Assembly (NCBI GenBank): GCA_905233215.1
Contig: CAJODC010000007.1
Location: forward strand, 30,595-94,594
Length of the DNA stretch: 64,000 nucleotides
Source of the DNA: an uncultured Synergistales bacterium
GTDB lineage: Bacteria; Synergistota; Synergistia; Synergistales; Aminobacteriaceae
Direction: 5' to 3'
Of the stretch, positions 22,434 to 30,371 are shown in pieces. The translations under genes were made by a program, and so were the position numbers. The notes under the pieces are model-generated. The model did not search any database. It worked only from the letters and a program-made list of their open reading frames with translations, and was not told where the DNA came from. Every line of letters begins with the position of its first letter. Positions within the stretch are counted from its first letter, which is position 1.

Positions 22434-23040
22434 AGACGGAATACCGACGATAACATTTTTGACACTCTGCACGGGGGCATTCGCTTTTGTTTCGTGGATA
22501 CCCTGCGCTGTGATGTGCGTGATATTGTGCTTGGTGCTGTGGTTCTTCCGTGATCCTGAGAGAAGCACGGACTACGAGGACGGAAAATTCTACTCGCCTG
22601 CTGACGGTAAAGTTGTCGAAATCTCGGAATGTGAACACGAATTTACGGGGCGTTCGGTGAAAGTCGGCATCTTCATGAATATTTTTAGCGTTCACGTGAA
22701 CAGGGCACCATGTACCGGGCGTGTTGACTACATGGAATATGTACCCGGCAAGAAACTCGCGGCCTTCAACCCGAAAGCCTCAGAGCTGAACGAGCGTAAC
22801 TATGTCGGACTGTCAACACAATTCGGACCGGTTATGATGACACAGATAGCCGGGCTGGTGGCAAGACGGATAGTTTGCAGGTTGAAACGCGGCGATGTAC
22901 TCGAAGCCGGTCAGCGTTACGGAATGATAAAACTTGGCTCAAGGGTTGATTTATACATGCCGTCTGATACAGTTATACGAGTGAAAGACGGCGATAAAGT
23001 CAAAGCCGGAGTATCATTGATAGGAGTGATTAAGAGTTGA
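22420..23040 (+). CDS. psd: Phosphatidylserine decarboxylase (short, archaeal-type)
   Basis: The protein has about 206 residues. It begins [10 protein letters not shown], has a hydrophobic N-terminal pair of helices, then [14 protein letters not shown], and HVNRAPCTG. The self-cleavage site is LGSR in [11 protein letters not shown], where the serine becomes the pyruvoyl group. This is the short Psd type. It converts phosphatidylserine to phosphatidylethanolamine at the membrane. The ATG at 22420 (AAGAGAG 9 nt upstream) lies inside the gyrA end; ATGs at 22369 and 22405 are possible. It overlaps pssA by 4 nt, giving both steps of phosphatidylethanolamine synthesis in one unit. Confidence 0.93.
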   Translation: MRIARDGIPTITFLTLCTGAFAFVSWIPCAVMCVILCLVLWFFRDPERSTDYEDGKFYSPADGKVVEISECEHEFTGRSVKVGIFMNIFSVHVNRAPCTGRVDYMEYVPGKKLAAFNPKASELNERNYVGLSTQFGPVMMTQIAGLVARRIVCRLKRGDVLEAGQRYGMIKLGSRVDLYMPSDTVIRVKDGDKVKAGVSLIGVIKS

Positions 23041-23801
23041 GGAGTTTTCTCAGAATAAGACGGATAATGGGACGGAAAGGAAAGAAAAAACCGATGGAGT
23101 TCAGGCACATACTGCCGAACATGGTAACGAGCGGAAATATTCTCTGCGGATTATTCTCGCTGATGCTTGTGCTTAATGGGAAGTATGTTCCTGCGGCATG
23201 GCTTGTATTTTTTGCGGTGATATTCGATGGATTTGACGGAAAAGTTGCCAGAATGCTTGGAGGCGGTTCACAGTTCGGAATGGAGTTTGACAGCCTAGCG
23301 GACTTGGTGAGCTTCGGAGTAGCTCCGGCGATTTTGATGTATCAGGTTTCGTTGAGAGGTCTTCACATTGCAGGGGCGGTGATTGCGTGCTTCTTTGCGC
23401 TGTGCGTGGCGTTGAGGCTTGCTCGTTTCAACGTTGTGCATGTGCCCGGACCGTTTCAGGGTCTTCCGTGTCCTGCCGGTGGATTGTTCGTGTCATCGTT
23501 CGTGATTGCCGGAGTGAGTCTTCCTGCGTGGGCGATGGCGTTTGTGATGGCACTGACGGCGTTGCTGATGATTTCGAGCATACCATACGCTAACATGAAG
23601 AAGCTGACGAAGAAGACCGCTGACGGCGTGAAGTGCATTGCGTTGTTCTCGATGATGGCGTTATCGTTCGTGTTCCTGAAGAAGAGCGCGCCGATGTTTT
23701 TGTTTGCGCTGTACATAGTGAGCGGATTGATTCGTTTTGACTGGGGACAGTGGCTTTTGAAGCCTGAAGCGAGGGACGAGGCAGTCAGTCACAAGAATTA
23801 G
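23037..23801 (+). CDS. pssA: CDP-diacylglycerol-serine O-phosphatidyltransferase
   Basis: This polytopic membrane protein (254 residues from TTG 23037; ATG 23094 with GGAAAGGAAAG upstream is an alternative giving 235) has the CDP-alcohol phosphatidyltransferase motif DGFDGKVARML...FGMEFDSLAD, with all expected aspartates. It makes phosphatidylserine from CDP-diacylglycerol and serine. It is directly coupled to psd and ends shortly before an intrinsic terminator. Confidence 0.93.
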   Translation: MRSFLRIRRIMGRKGKKKPMEFRHILPNMVTSGNILCGLFSLMLVLNGKYVPAAWLVFFAVIFDGFDGKVARMLGGGSQFGMEFDSLADLVSFGVAPAILMYQVSLRGLHIAGAVIACFFALCVALRLARFNVVHVPGPFQGLPCPAGGLFVSSFVIAGVSLPAWAMAFVMALTALLMISSIPYANMKKLTKKTADGVKCIALFSMMALSFVFLKKSAPMFLFALYIVSGLIRFDWGQWLLKPEARDEAVSHKN

Positions 23802-23820
23802 AGTTGACGAATTTATGAGA

Positions 23821-23850
23821 GGCTCGCCTGATGAGGGCGGGTCTTTTTTT
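23821..23850 (+). terminator. Intrinsic terminator after gyrA-psd-pssA
   Basis: GGCTCGCC (23821-23828) pairs with GGCGGGTC (23836-23843) through an 8-bp stem with two wobbles and a 7-nt loop, followed by seven T residues. Confidence 0.9.
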
Positions 23851-23871
23851 GTGTTTTTGAAAAAGGAACGA

Positions 23872-23880
23872 TGCTATAAT
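23872..23880 (+). promoter_or_regulatory. Extended -10 promoter for the coiled-coil gene
   Basis: TGCTATAAT is a perfect extended -10. A TTGAAA lies only 12 nt upstream, too close to serve as -35. It lies 26 nt before the ATG at 23907. Confidence 0.6.
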
Positions 23881-23906
23881 CCTGAGTGATAAGAGGTGAT
23901 GTGAGA

Positions 23907-24512
23907 ATGACGAGCAGCGATAATCAAATCTTAATGGTGATCTTGAGTGAATTGTCGGACATGAAGCAGGAAATGCGTTCGGTTCGACAGGACAACACAG
24001 AATTTCAGCGTGAGATGAGGCAGGATATTCAGACGCTCAAAACGGAGATTACATCTCGTATTGACCGCTTGGAGGAAAAGACTGAGGCAAGATTTGACGC
24101 AGTGGACGCAAGGTTTAACACATTGGAAGCCAAAACTGATGCGAGATTTAATGCGTTGGAAGCCAAAACTGATGCGAGATTTAACGCATTAGAAGCCAAA
24201 ACTGATGCTAAGTTTAACGCAGTGGATGCAAGGTTTAACGCATTGGAAGAAAAAACTGACACGAGATTTAATGCGTTGGAAGCCAAAACTGATGCTAAGT
24301 TTGACAAGTTGACAGCTTCAGTAGTTGAGCTGCAGCGAGATGTTGAAGGGGTGAAACACGACATAGTAGGGCTGTATCACTGGGACTACTGGTTGTTGAC
24401 GGTGATAATAGCAGTAATCGCCATGCCTCAGATAATAACGGGGATCAGAGAGTTTTTCAGAGCTGTAGCGGACGGTATAGCTGTCGTTATAGGAGCGTTC
24501 AGAAAGACATAG
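23907..24512 (+). CDS. Repeat-rich coiled-coil protein with C-terminal membrane helix
   Basis: About 201 residues from ATG 23907 (GAGGTGA 8 nt upstream; GTG 23886 also in frame). The middle is a long coiled coil built from 11-residue units of the type FNALEAKTDAR plus one 7-residue unit FNAVDAR, a mixed hendecad/heptad pattern. A hydrophobic helix follows (WLLTVIIAVIAMP, near 160-175) and then a short amphipathic tail. I do not recognise a named family; the layout recalls XhlA-like or DUF1640-like coiled-coil membrane proteins. It is a lone gene with its own promoter and terminator. Two shorter proteins with the same layout lie at 28964 and 44422. Confidence 0.75.
   Translation: MTSSDNQILMVILSELSDMKQEMRSVRQDNTEFQREMRQDIQTLKTEITSRIDRLEEKTEARFDAVDARFNTLEAKTDARFNALEAKTDARFNALEAKTDAKFNAVDARFNALEEKTDTRFNALEAKTDAKFDKLTASVVELQRDVEGVKHDIVGLYHWDYWLLTVIIAVIAMPQIITGIREFFRAVADGIAVVIGAFRKT
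24114..24299 (+). repeat. In-frame 33-bp tandem repeats coding for 11-residue units
   Basis: Five 33-bp units (24114, 24147, 24180, 24234, 24267) and one 21-bp unit (24213) are nearly identical at the DNA level, which suggests recent expansion by slippage or recombination. Confidence 0.9.
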
Positions 24513-24524
24513 ACAACTCATAAA

Positions 24525-24554
24525 GAAGCCTCCTGCTTTCACACAGGGGGCTTC
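24525..24554. terminator. Hairpin terminator between convergent genes
   Basis: GAAGCCTCCTG (24525-24535) pairs with CAGGGGGCTTC (24544-24554), an 11-bp stem with one wobble. Short T-rich flanks exist on the minus strand (TTTAT) and a weaker one on the plus strand, so it may act in both directions. Confidence 0.65.
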
Positions 24555-24633
24555 CTTCGTAGTAACGCAGACATATTCCTCTCAAGGGCATCAGCAACTT
24601 CACCAGTCAGAAATCACTGTGTCCCTCATGTAT

Positions 24634-25599
24634 TCATACCGCCTCAGAAAAATTTGCGCTCTCACCGTTTCCGTCATGAATCTGTCTCAGAATCTCAACA
24701 GCTACCTCAAGAGCCCTCTTTCCCTCACGACCTCCAGCGACTGGCGGTCTATGTTCCCTGACGCACCTCACGAAGTCGGCAAGCTCAAGTTTCAGCGGCT
24801 CGCTCTTCGGGAAAACAGGTGTCTCTCGAATCTCAACCTGTCCTTCAGGATTGTTGACACACCGGGAAATTTGCACCGTCTGAAGCTCATAGTTCACCGT
24901 GATCTGTCTCTCACGTTCCACAACTTCAAGCTGTCTGCATTTCTTCTGGGCACACCTCGATGTCAGTATGTGAGCGAGCGTTCCGTCCTCAAATGTTATG
25001 TGAGCGTCCGCAATATCCTCGTGATCCGTGAAAACACATGCGCCTGTCGCGGCAATCTTCGTTATTCTTGACGGCACAAGCGACATCACTATATCAATGT
25101 CGTGAATCATCAGGTCAAGCACAACTCCTACATCGTTAATTCTCGGCGTGAACGGTGCTGTCCTTCTTGCGTCAAGGTAAACTGGCCTGCATGGTATCTG
25201 TGAAATGTATCGTATTGCGCTGTTGAATCTCTCAATGTGTCCGACCTGTAACACTAAGTTCTTTTTGTCCGCAAGCTCCAAAAGTTCGCCAGCTTCTTCG
25301 GGCTTAACCGTTACGGGCTTTTCGACAAGAACATGTATTCCGGCCTCAAGCGCAGTTCTCGCTATCTCGTAGTGCTGGCTCGTTGGGACTACGATTGAAA
25401 TCGCGTCAGGCGACTTCCTGCGTATAAGCTCCTCAAGTGAACCGTAAGCGGGAACTCCCAAATGTTCACCGATGAAGCGTGCTCGCTCAACATCACTGTC
25501 AGCGACTCCGACCAACTGTGCGTCAGGTAACTCAGTGTAAATCCTTGCGTGATGCTGTCCCAAATGCCCTACACCTATAACTGCGACTCTCTCTGTCAT
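24634..25599 (-). CDS. Gfo/Idh/MocA-family oxidoreductase
   Basis: The protein has about 321 residues. The Rossmann start VAVIGVGHLGQHHARIY, the VVPTSQHYEIA segment and the EKPVT motif near residue 95 mark an NAD(P)-dependent Gfo/Idh enzyme; DLMIHDIDIV supplies the conserved HD of the second domain. The substrate cannot be read from sequence; sugar or cyclitol derivatives are typical. In related genomes such a gene commonly lies in the lipid A cluster, but here it stands alone, so that link is only suggestive. The ATG at 25599 has GGGGAAGG upstream and is preferred over the ATG at 25647. Confidence 0.85.
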   Translation of the reverse strand: MTERVAVIGVGHLGQHHARIYTELPDAQLVGVADSDVERARFIGEHLGVPAYGSLEELIRRKSPDAISIVVPTSQHYEIARTALEAGIHVLVEKPVTVKPEEAGELLELADKKNLVLQVGHIERFNSAIRYISQIPCRPVYLDARRTAPFTPRINDVGVVLDLMIHDIDIVMSLVPSRITKIAATGACVFTDHEDIADAHITFEDGTLAHILTSRCAQKKCRQLEVVERERQITVNYELQTVQISRCVNNPEGQVEIRETPVFPKSEPLKLELADFVRCVREHRPPVAGGREGKRALEVAVEILRQIHDGNGESANFSEAV

Positions 25600-25664
25600 G
25601 ATTTGAATCCTTCCCCTTGTAAAAATCTCTCTATTGTTACTTATCACAGAATACGTAATTTTTG

Positions 25665-25673
25665 TGGCATAAT
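25665..25673 (+). promoter_or_regulatory. Candidate promoter for the small Cys-motif gene
   Basis: TGGCATAAT at 25665-25673 is an extended -10 form with CATAAT instead of TATAAT, 30 nt before the ATG; AGGAGG follows at the ribosome site. Confidence 0.4.
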
Positions 25674-25703
25674 ATACGAAATTTTTACAGGAGGAAAATC
25701 AAA

Positions 25704-26036
25704 ATGACCAAACAGGAAATCATCGCAAAAGTCAACGAACTCATCGCAGCTCCATCAGTATGTGCCGGAGTGAAGGCAGCCGCTGAAACATACGTCAAGG
25801 CTCAGGACAAGGCATCGGCTGACGCTCTTGTGAAAGCCCTTGAAGCTGAAGTCTGCACTGTCGATGAATTGATTGGGCTTTGCGAGTCTGAACAGGGCAA
25901 AAAGTTTTTCGGTGCTGAGAGGGCTGCGGCAATGGTCGAACAGGCGAAGAAGTCAAAAGCTGAAGGCAACAAGTACTGTATATGTCCGGCATGTCAGGCA
26001 GGCGGAAAGATTTACGAGAACAGAGAAGCTCTTTAA
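25704..26036 (+). CDS. Small conserved protein with C-terminal CxCxxC motif
   Basis: The protein has 110 residues, starting at ATG 25704 after AGGAGGAAAATC. It is alpha-helical and rich in Ala, Lys and Glu, and ends with the cysteine motif YCICPACQAGG, plus cysteines near residues 20 and 50. It resembles small proteins in anaerobes that are sometimes labelled Hsp90-like in databases without true similarity to HSP90. A metal-binding or redox role is possible from the cysteines; nothing more can be said. It is monocistronic, with a strong ribosome site, which suggests good expression. Confidence 0.75.
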   Translation: MTKQEIIAKVNELIAAPSVCAGVKAAAETYVKAQDKASADALVKALEAEVCTVDELIGLCESEQGKKFFGAERAAAMVEQAKKSKAEGNKYCICPACQAGGKIYENREAL

Positions 26037-26087
26037 GGTCAACTGAAAAATTTTGGCTTTGTCGGAAACGGCAGAGTCAATTTTTTT

Positions 26088-26360
26088 ATGTTTTATGATA
26101 TGCAAAATCCCTTCCTTCATGTAAAGTATTACTATGCCAGTACATTGTGCGAAAGAAAAGGCGTAGAAATTATCAAAACACAGTTATACCTATACCACAT
26201 TCACATGCTTCTAAGCATTAGGTACGGCAATAATCAATTTTGGTGTCGAGGTTATTACGTCGACACAGTGGGAGGACATCAGCAAATTAGAGCCAGTTTA
26301 GGGTTGCCGGCAACATACTCTTACAGGGTTGAGCAAGCCACCGGCTATGGGTTATTCTGA
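26088..26360 (+). pseudogene. tnpA: IS200-type transposase (tnpA) remnant
   Basis: The frame keeps two pieces of an IS200/IS605 Y1 transposase: KGVEIIKTQLYLYHIHMLLSI, which contains the HUH metal motif (HIH), and NNQFWCRGYYVDTVG, normally about 40 residues further on. The segment between (the usual FMGYLKGKSALMIF-like stretch) is missing, and the C-terminus after VGG no longer matches, so the catalytic tyrosine helix is lost. It fills most of the 324-bp gap between the small Cys protein and cyuA. No matching tnpB is next to it. Confidence 0.8.
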
Positions 26361-27662
26361 CTAAAGGCACGAGTCAACGTCTACCCTGTCGATCATGACA
26401 TTGAGAATTTCACGGTCAGTCTCTTTCATTCCGATCTTGCCGATGTAACCCATATTCTTTATCGTTCGTTCAACGTCCTCTTCAACAAAGCCCTCACCGC
26501 CCATGAACTGCTCGTGATTCATGCTCATGTGGTGAGCGAGTATGGCAGCGTGTACTGACGAGGCGATTTTCGCGGCACAGCTCGGTTTCGCTCCATCACA
26601 GACGATTCCGCCGACATTGGCCAGCGTGTTGGTGATGGTACGTCCTACACTCGCATAATCTCCTCCGGCCATGTAGGTTATCGCTGCTCCAGCTCCTGAA
26701 GCAGCACTGACGGCACCGCAGAACGCCGACAGTGAACCGATGTAGTGCTTGATGTAGAGTGAGACAAGATTGCTGACAGCCAACGCTCTGTACATTTTTT
26801 CACGTGATATTCGCCACTTCTCAGCGTATTCGACAACAGGAAGCGTTACGGTTATTCCCTGATTCCCGCTCCCTGAGTTTATGACAACAGGCAGAGGACA
26901 ACCGCTCATTCTCGCATCGCTACCGGCAGCAGCTCTGGCACAGGCGCAGGAGCGTACATCATTCCCCCAAGTCTCAATGATGGTCTTGCCTATGCACGCT
27001 CCCCATTTGTTGTCGAGTCCTTCCTGTGAAATTCTAACGTTGTAATCAACCTGTCTGTCAAAAATTTCTTCAACGTCAGAAATTTTCAGAGTGTCAGCAA
27101 AATCAATGATGCCTTTCAGTGTCATAACGTTTCTGTCGGCTGATGATTGCGTTTTGACGCTGACTTTTTCGGGCGGACGTTCCACGAGAATTTCATCATC
27201 ACGCTTGATGAGAGTGATGTTAGTGTGAAAGTTCTCGATTTTTACGGTTGACTTGTGATTTTCTCCCTCTGCTGTAACCTCGATGTAAAGATTGGGTACA
27301 TCTTCAGCAAGCGATACAGTGCAGATATTTTTTCGGACTAAATCACGTGTAACCGCTCGTGCTTCGTCAGTCGCATTGGAGATTACTTCAAGTTCTTTTG
27401 ACGGATCTCCGCCGACAGCACCGAGAATCGCAGCTGCTTCGATTCCTTTTTGACCGCCGGAATTGGGAACGATGACTCCCTTGACGTTCTTGACGATATT
27501 GCCGGAACATGAGACATGAAGACGCAGGATTTTTTCAGCGAGTACTTCGGCTGCTTTTGCTGCTGCGTAAGCTATTGCTATTGGTTCAGTACAGCCCATA
27601 GCAGGGACTAATTCCTCTTTGAGGATTTTTATGTAACTGTTATATTGGTCTTGTGAAAGCAT
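26361..27662 (-). CDS. cyuA: L-cysteine desulfidase family protein (CyuA/YhaM, UPF0597)
   Basis: The protein has 433 residues. The N-terminus has MGCTEPIAIAYA, a signature of this family, and the C-terminal half carries the cysteine-rich region SCACARAAAGSD...SGCPLPVV and VCDGAKPSCAAK that binds an iron-sulfur cluster in relatives. These enzymes break down L-cysteine to pyruvate, ammonia and sulfide; related folds act on serine. It lacks a nearby transporter. It is followed downstream only by the tnpA remnant, whose stop codon directly abuts its own. Confidence 0.88.
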   Translation of the reverse strand: MLSQDQYNSYIKILKEELVPAMGCTEPIAIAYAAAKAAEVLAEKILRLHVSCSGNIVKNVKGVIVPNSGGQKGIEAAAILGAVGGDPSKELEVISNATDEARAVTRDLVRKNICTVSLAEDVPNLYIEVTAEGENHKSTVKIENFHTNITLIKRDDEILVERPPEKVSVKTQSSADRNVMTLKGIIDFADTLKISDVEEIFDRQVDYNVRISQEGLDNKWGACIGKTIIETWGNDVRSCACARAAAGSDARMSGCPLPVVINSGSGNQGITVTLPVVEYAEKWRISREKMYRALAVSNLVSLYIKHYIGSLSAFCGAVSAASGAGAAITYMAGGDYASVGRTITNTLANVGGIVCDGAKPSCAAKIASSVHAAILAHHMSMNHEQFMGGEGFVEEDVERTIKNMGYIGKIGMKETDREILNVMIDRVDVDSCL

Positions 27663-27690
27663 AAAAATACCCCTCTCTTTTTGCTGTATA

Positions 27691-28890
27691 TTACACCTTC
27701 AAAGCCAGTTCCGTTACAGCGGCATCAAGAGCGTTATTGACGGTCTCAGAATTTTTCCCCCAGCCTTGAGCGATACAAGGACTTCCACCGCCCCTGCCGT
27801 CAAGAATCTCGATTGCCTTCCTGAACGCTGAACGGACATCGACATTCTTGTTGCCTTTGTCTGTACCGATCATGATGAAAACGCCCTGTTCATTTTCACA
27901 CGCAAGAAGAGCTATTGTGTCTTTTGTTTCGGTGATGATATGGAAGAGATGTTTCACTTCGTCTTGAGTTGATGACTTCATTACGTGCCTGACGATTCGG
28001 AACTGTCCGAGAATTTCCGAGTTCTTAACGAGAGAGTCGGCAAGAGGTCTCAAATATCGCAAAGTCAAAGCCTCGTTCTGTGATTTCAGCGAATGTATTT
28101 GTGATTTTAGGCTTGCGATTTTTTCGTTGATGCCGTCATAACCGCAGACTAATTCAGCCTCAGCCAGTTTGACTTCATGATACAGCGATGTCAGCCACCT
28201 GTAAGCACTCTTTCCGCACCTGAGATAAATTCTTGAACCGCCTTTGTGATTCTCTACTGATGTTACTTTGACGAGACCGACTTGGCCGGTTGATGAAACG
28301 TGAAGTCCGCAGCATGGCACGTAGTCAACACCTTCAACTTTAACGATTCTGACTGGCGGAACGGCGTTCTCAGGCGGTAACTTGCGTGCTAGTTCTTTGA
28401 CTTCGGCCATGTCAGGATAAATTACCTCAACGGGAATGTCGGACCATACAGCTTTGTTCGCTTCGGACTCGGCCTCAAGAATTGCGCTCGTGTCAGCAGG
28501 AATATCGGTGTCAATCGAAATGTTATCGCCTTCGATTCTCATTCTAGCTGTGTGAATTTGATGTAAATTCCAGAGGCAGCCAGCGAAAAGGTGTTCGCCT
28601 AAATGCTGCTGCATGAACTCGAAGCGTCTTTCCCAGTCGATTACGCCGTGAATGATTCTGCCTTCAACCGGTGAGGCTGTTACGTGTATGATTTCGTCGC
28701 CCCGTTCGTGAACGTCAATCACTTCAACGCCGTTCAACGTTCCTAAGTCGCAAGGCTGTCCGCCTCCTGAAGGGTAGAATAACGAGCGGTCAAGAATGAT
28801 GTGATATTGTCCGTTTTGTTCTGACTGAGAGAGTAATTCAGCGTCAAATTCGCGTGAGTAGATGTCATCGTAAAATAATTTAGCGGTCAA
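27691..28890 (-). CDS. AlaX-type alanyl-tRNA editing protein with DHHA1 domain
   Basis: The protein has 399 residues. The editing domain has the zinc ligands HLGEH near residue 95 and CCGLH near 193, preceded by FYPSGGGQP. After a coiled-coil stretch (about 240-280) comes a DHHA1 domain with DGRGGGSPCIAQGWG. These parts correspond to the C-terminal half of AlaRS without the synthetase core. The family hydrolyses mischarged Ser- or Gly-tRNA-Ala in trans. The start is TTG 28890 with GGAAGTG. It lies 28 bp upstream of cyuA in the same direction, so the two may be co-transcribed. Confidence 0.9.
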   Translation of the reverse strand: MTAKLFYDDIYSREFDAELLSQSEQNGQYHIILDRSLFYPSGGGQPCDLGTLNGVEVIDVHERGDEIIHVTASPVEGRIIHGVIDWERRFEFMQQHLGEHLFAGCLWNLHQIHTARMRIEGDNISIDTDIPADTSAILEAESEANKAVWSDIPVEVIYPDMAEVKELARKLPPENAVPPVRIVKVEGVDYVPCCGLHVSSTGQVGLVKVTSVENHKGGSRIYLRCGKSAYRWLTSLYHEVKLAEAELVCGYDGINEKIASLKSQIHSLKSQNEALTLRYLRPLADSLVKNSEILGQFRIVRHVMKSSTQDEVKHLFHIITETKDTIALLACENEQGVFIMIGTDKGNKNVDVRSAFRKAIEILDGRGGGSPCIAQGWGKNSETVNNALDAAVTELALKV

Positions 28891-28926
28891 AGAGTTTCAC
28901 TTCCCGAAAAAATTTCATGAGTGAAT

Positions 28927-28932
28927 TATAAT
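28927..28932 (+). promoter_or_regulatory. -10 element for the small coiled-coil gene
   Basis: TATAAT at 28927-28932, 31 nt before the ATG at 28964; no convincing -35 partner. The element lies in the divergent gap upstream of the AlaX-like gene. Confidence 0.4.
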
Positions 28933-28963
28933 ACAGATGTTGAAAGCGAAAGGAGGAGGCATT

Positions 28964-29272
28964 ATGCCGGAGCTTCAGGAATACGTAACAGTACAGACAC
29001 ATGACGCGCAACTGGGACGTATTGAGGCACTGATGGAAGCGAATTTAGCTCATCAAGAACTCATAGCAAGTGAGTTGAGAAGTGAAATCAGGGAAATCAA
29101 AGGGGAAATCAAAGCACTTGATGCCAAAATTGACGCAAAGATTGAAAACTCGCGCATTGATGACCTTCACGACAAGAATGGTAATACTGTAGCGTTATGG
29201 GCAATTTTCGCAGCAGTAACAGGAGTTTTCATCACAACAGTTTTGGGAGTATACCAGCTATTTTTGAGATAA
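28964..29272 (+). CDS. Small coiled-coil protein with C-terminal membrane helix
   Basis: The protein has 102 residues, starting at ATG 28964 (AAGGAGGAGG upstream; ATG 28937 is less likely). Residues 15-65 form a charged coiled coil (SEIREIKGEIKALDAKIDAK), followed by a short polar break and one hydrophobic helix (AIFAAVTGVFITTVLGVYQLF) ending in a single arginine. It has no recognised domain; the layout is that of XhlA-like membrane-associated coiled-coil proteins. It stands between the AlaX-like gene and serC, 19 bp before serC, so serC may be read from its promoter. Confidence 0.7.
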   Translation: MPELQEYVTVQTHDAQLGRIEALMEANLAHQELIASELRSEIREIKGEIKALDAKIDAKIENSRIDDLHDKNGNTVALWAIFAAVTGVFITTVLGVYQLFLR

Positions 29273-29291
29273 ATTAGGAGGAATATAAATT

Positions 29292-30371
29292 TTGAGCAGA
29301 GTTTTCAACTTCAGCGCAGGTCCGGCCGTTCTGCCCGAAGAAGTTTTACGCACAGCACAGGCCGAAATGTTAGAGTACGGCAAGAGCGGTATGTCAGTAA
29401 TGGAGATGAGCCACAGGTCAAAAGACTTTGAGGAAATCCTATTCACGGCAGAAAAAAATCTCCGTACACTCATGAACATTCCCGAAAATTACAAGGTGCT
29501 TTTCTTACAGGGCGGAGGCTGTACGCAGTTCGCAATGATCCCGATGAACTTAATGCGCCATAAGTCAGCGGATTACATTGTTACAGGCCAGTGGTCAAAG
29601 AAAGCGGCTCAGGAAGCAAAAATTTTCGGCCAAGTCAACATCATCGCTTCATCAGAAGACAGGAATTATTCTTACGTTCCAGACATGGAAAGCGTCAAGG
29701 TTACGCCAGAGTCAGATTACGTTTACATCTGCCAGAATGAGACCGTTCACGGCACAACAATACGCACGCTTCCCGACACTAACGGAAAGCCTCTTGTCGC
29801 TGATGTCTCGTCAATGTTCCTGAGCGAACCCGTTGACGTGAAAAATTACGGCGTAATCTGGGGCGGTGTTCAAAAAAATGTAGGCCCGGCTGGCGTAACA
29901 ATCGTGATAATCCGTGATGACCTGATTACCGATGATGTTCTTCCGTTCACGCCGACAATGATGAAGTACAAGACTCACGCCGATAACAATTCTCTCTATA
30001 ACACACCGCCGTGTTACAACATTTACGTTTGCGGACTGGTCTTCAAGTGGCTCTTGAAACTCGGAGGCACTGAGGCAATACACAAGCTCAACAAGGAGAA
30101 AGCGTCTTTGCTCTATGATTATCTTGACGGCTCAAGAATCTTTCATGGTACTGTCGACAAAAAAGACCGCTCGCTGATGAATGTGCCTTTTGTTACAGGA
30201 AGCAAGGAACTTGACGCTGAATTTGTCGCCGAAGCGGAGAAGGCCGGGTTACGCAACATCAAAGGCCATCGTTCAGTCGGCGGAATGAGAGCATCGCTCT
30301 ACAACGCTATGCCTATTGAAGGCGTTAAGGCACTCGTTGATTTCATGGCCGATTTCGAGAGGAGACACTAA
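29292..30371 (+). CDS. serC: Phosphoserine aminotransferase
   Basis: The protein has 359 residues and begins with the family signature FNFSAGPAVLPEEVL. It also has FLQGGGCTQFAM, the PLP-lysine region WGGVQKNVGPAG and a C-terminal KGHRSVGGMRAS. SerC transfers the amino group from glutamate to phosphohydroxypyruvate in serine synthesis. Start TTG 29292 has TAGGAGGAATA upstream. The stop is immediately followed by the serA ATG. serB is not in the window. Confidence 0.96.
   Translation: MSRVFNFSAGPAVLPEEVLRTAQAEMLEYGKSGMSVMEMSHRSKDFEEILFTAEKNLRTLMNIPENYKVLFLQGGGCTQFAMIPMNLMRHKSADYIVTGQWSKKAAQEAKIFGQVNIIASSEDRNYSYVPDMESVKVTPESDYVYICQNETVHGTTIRTLPDTNGKPLVADVSSMFLSEPVDVKNYGVIWGGVQKNVGPAGVTIVIIRDDLITDDVLPFTPTMMKYKTHADNNSLYNTPPCYNIYVCGLVFKWLLKLGGTEAIHKLNKEKASLLYDYLDGSRIFHGTVDKKDRSLMNVPFVTGSKELDAEFVAEAEKAGLRNIKGHRSVGGMRASLYNAMPIEGVKALVDFMADFERRH

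Noticed and set aside
24108..24300. Regular 33-bp repeats looking like a CRISPR array
   Set aside because: Repeats are contiguous, in frame and code for 11-residue coiled-coil units; there are no unique spacers.
24029..24364. Long reading frame on the minus strand over the repeat gene
   Set aside because: It is a mirror of the repeats (NALNLASVLAS pattern) with no ribosome site and no independent support.
24555..24633. Possible C-terminal gene fragment (EVADALERNMSALLRRK) downstream of the Gfo/Idh gene
   Set aside because: Only about 24 codons, bounded by stops, with no recognisable homology; could be chance.
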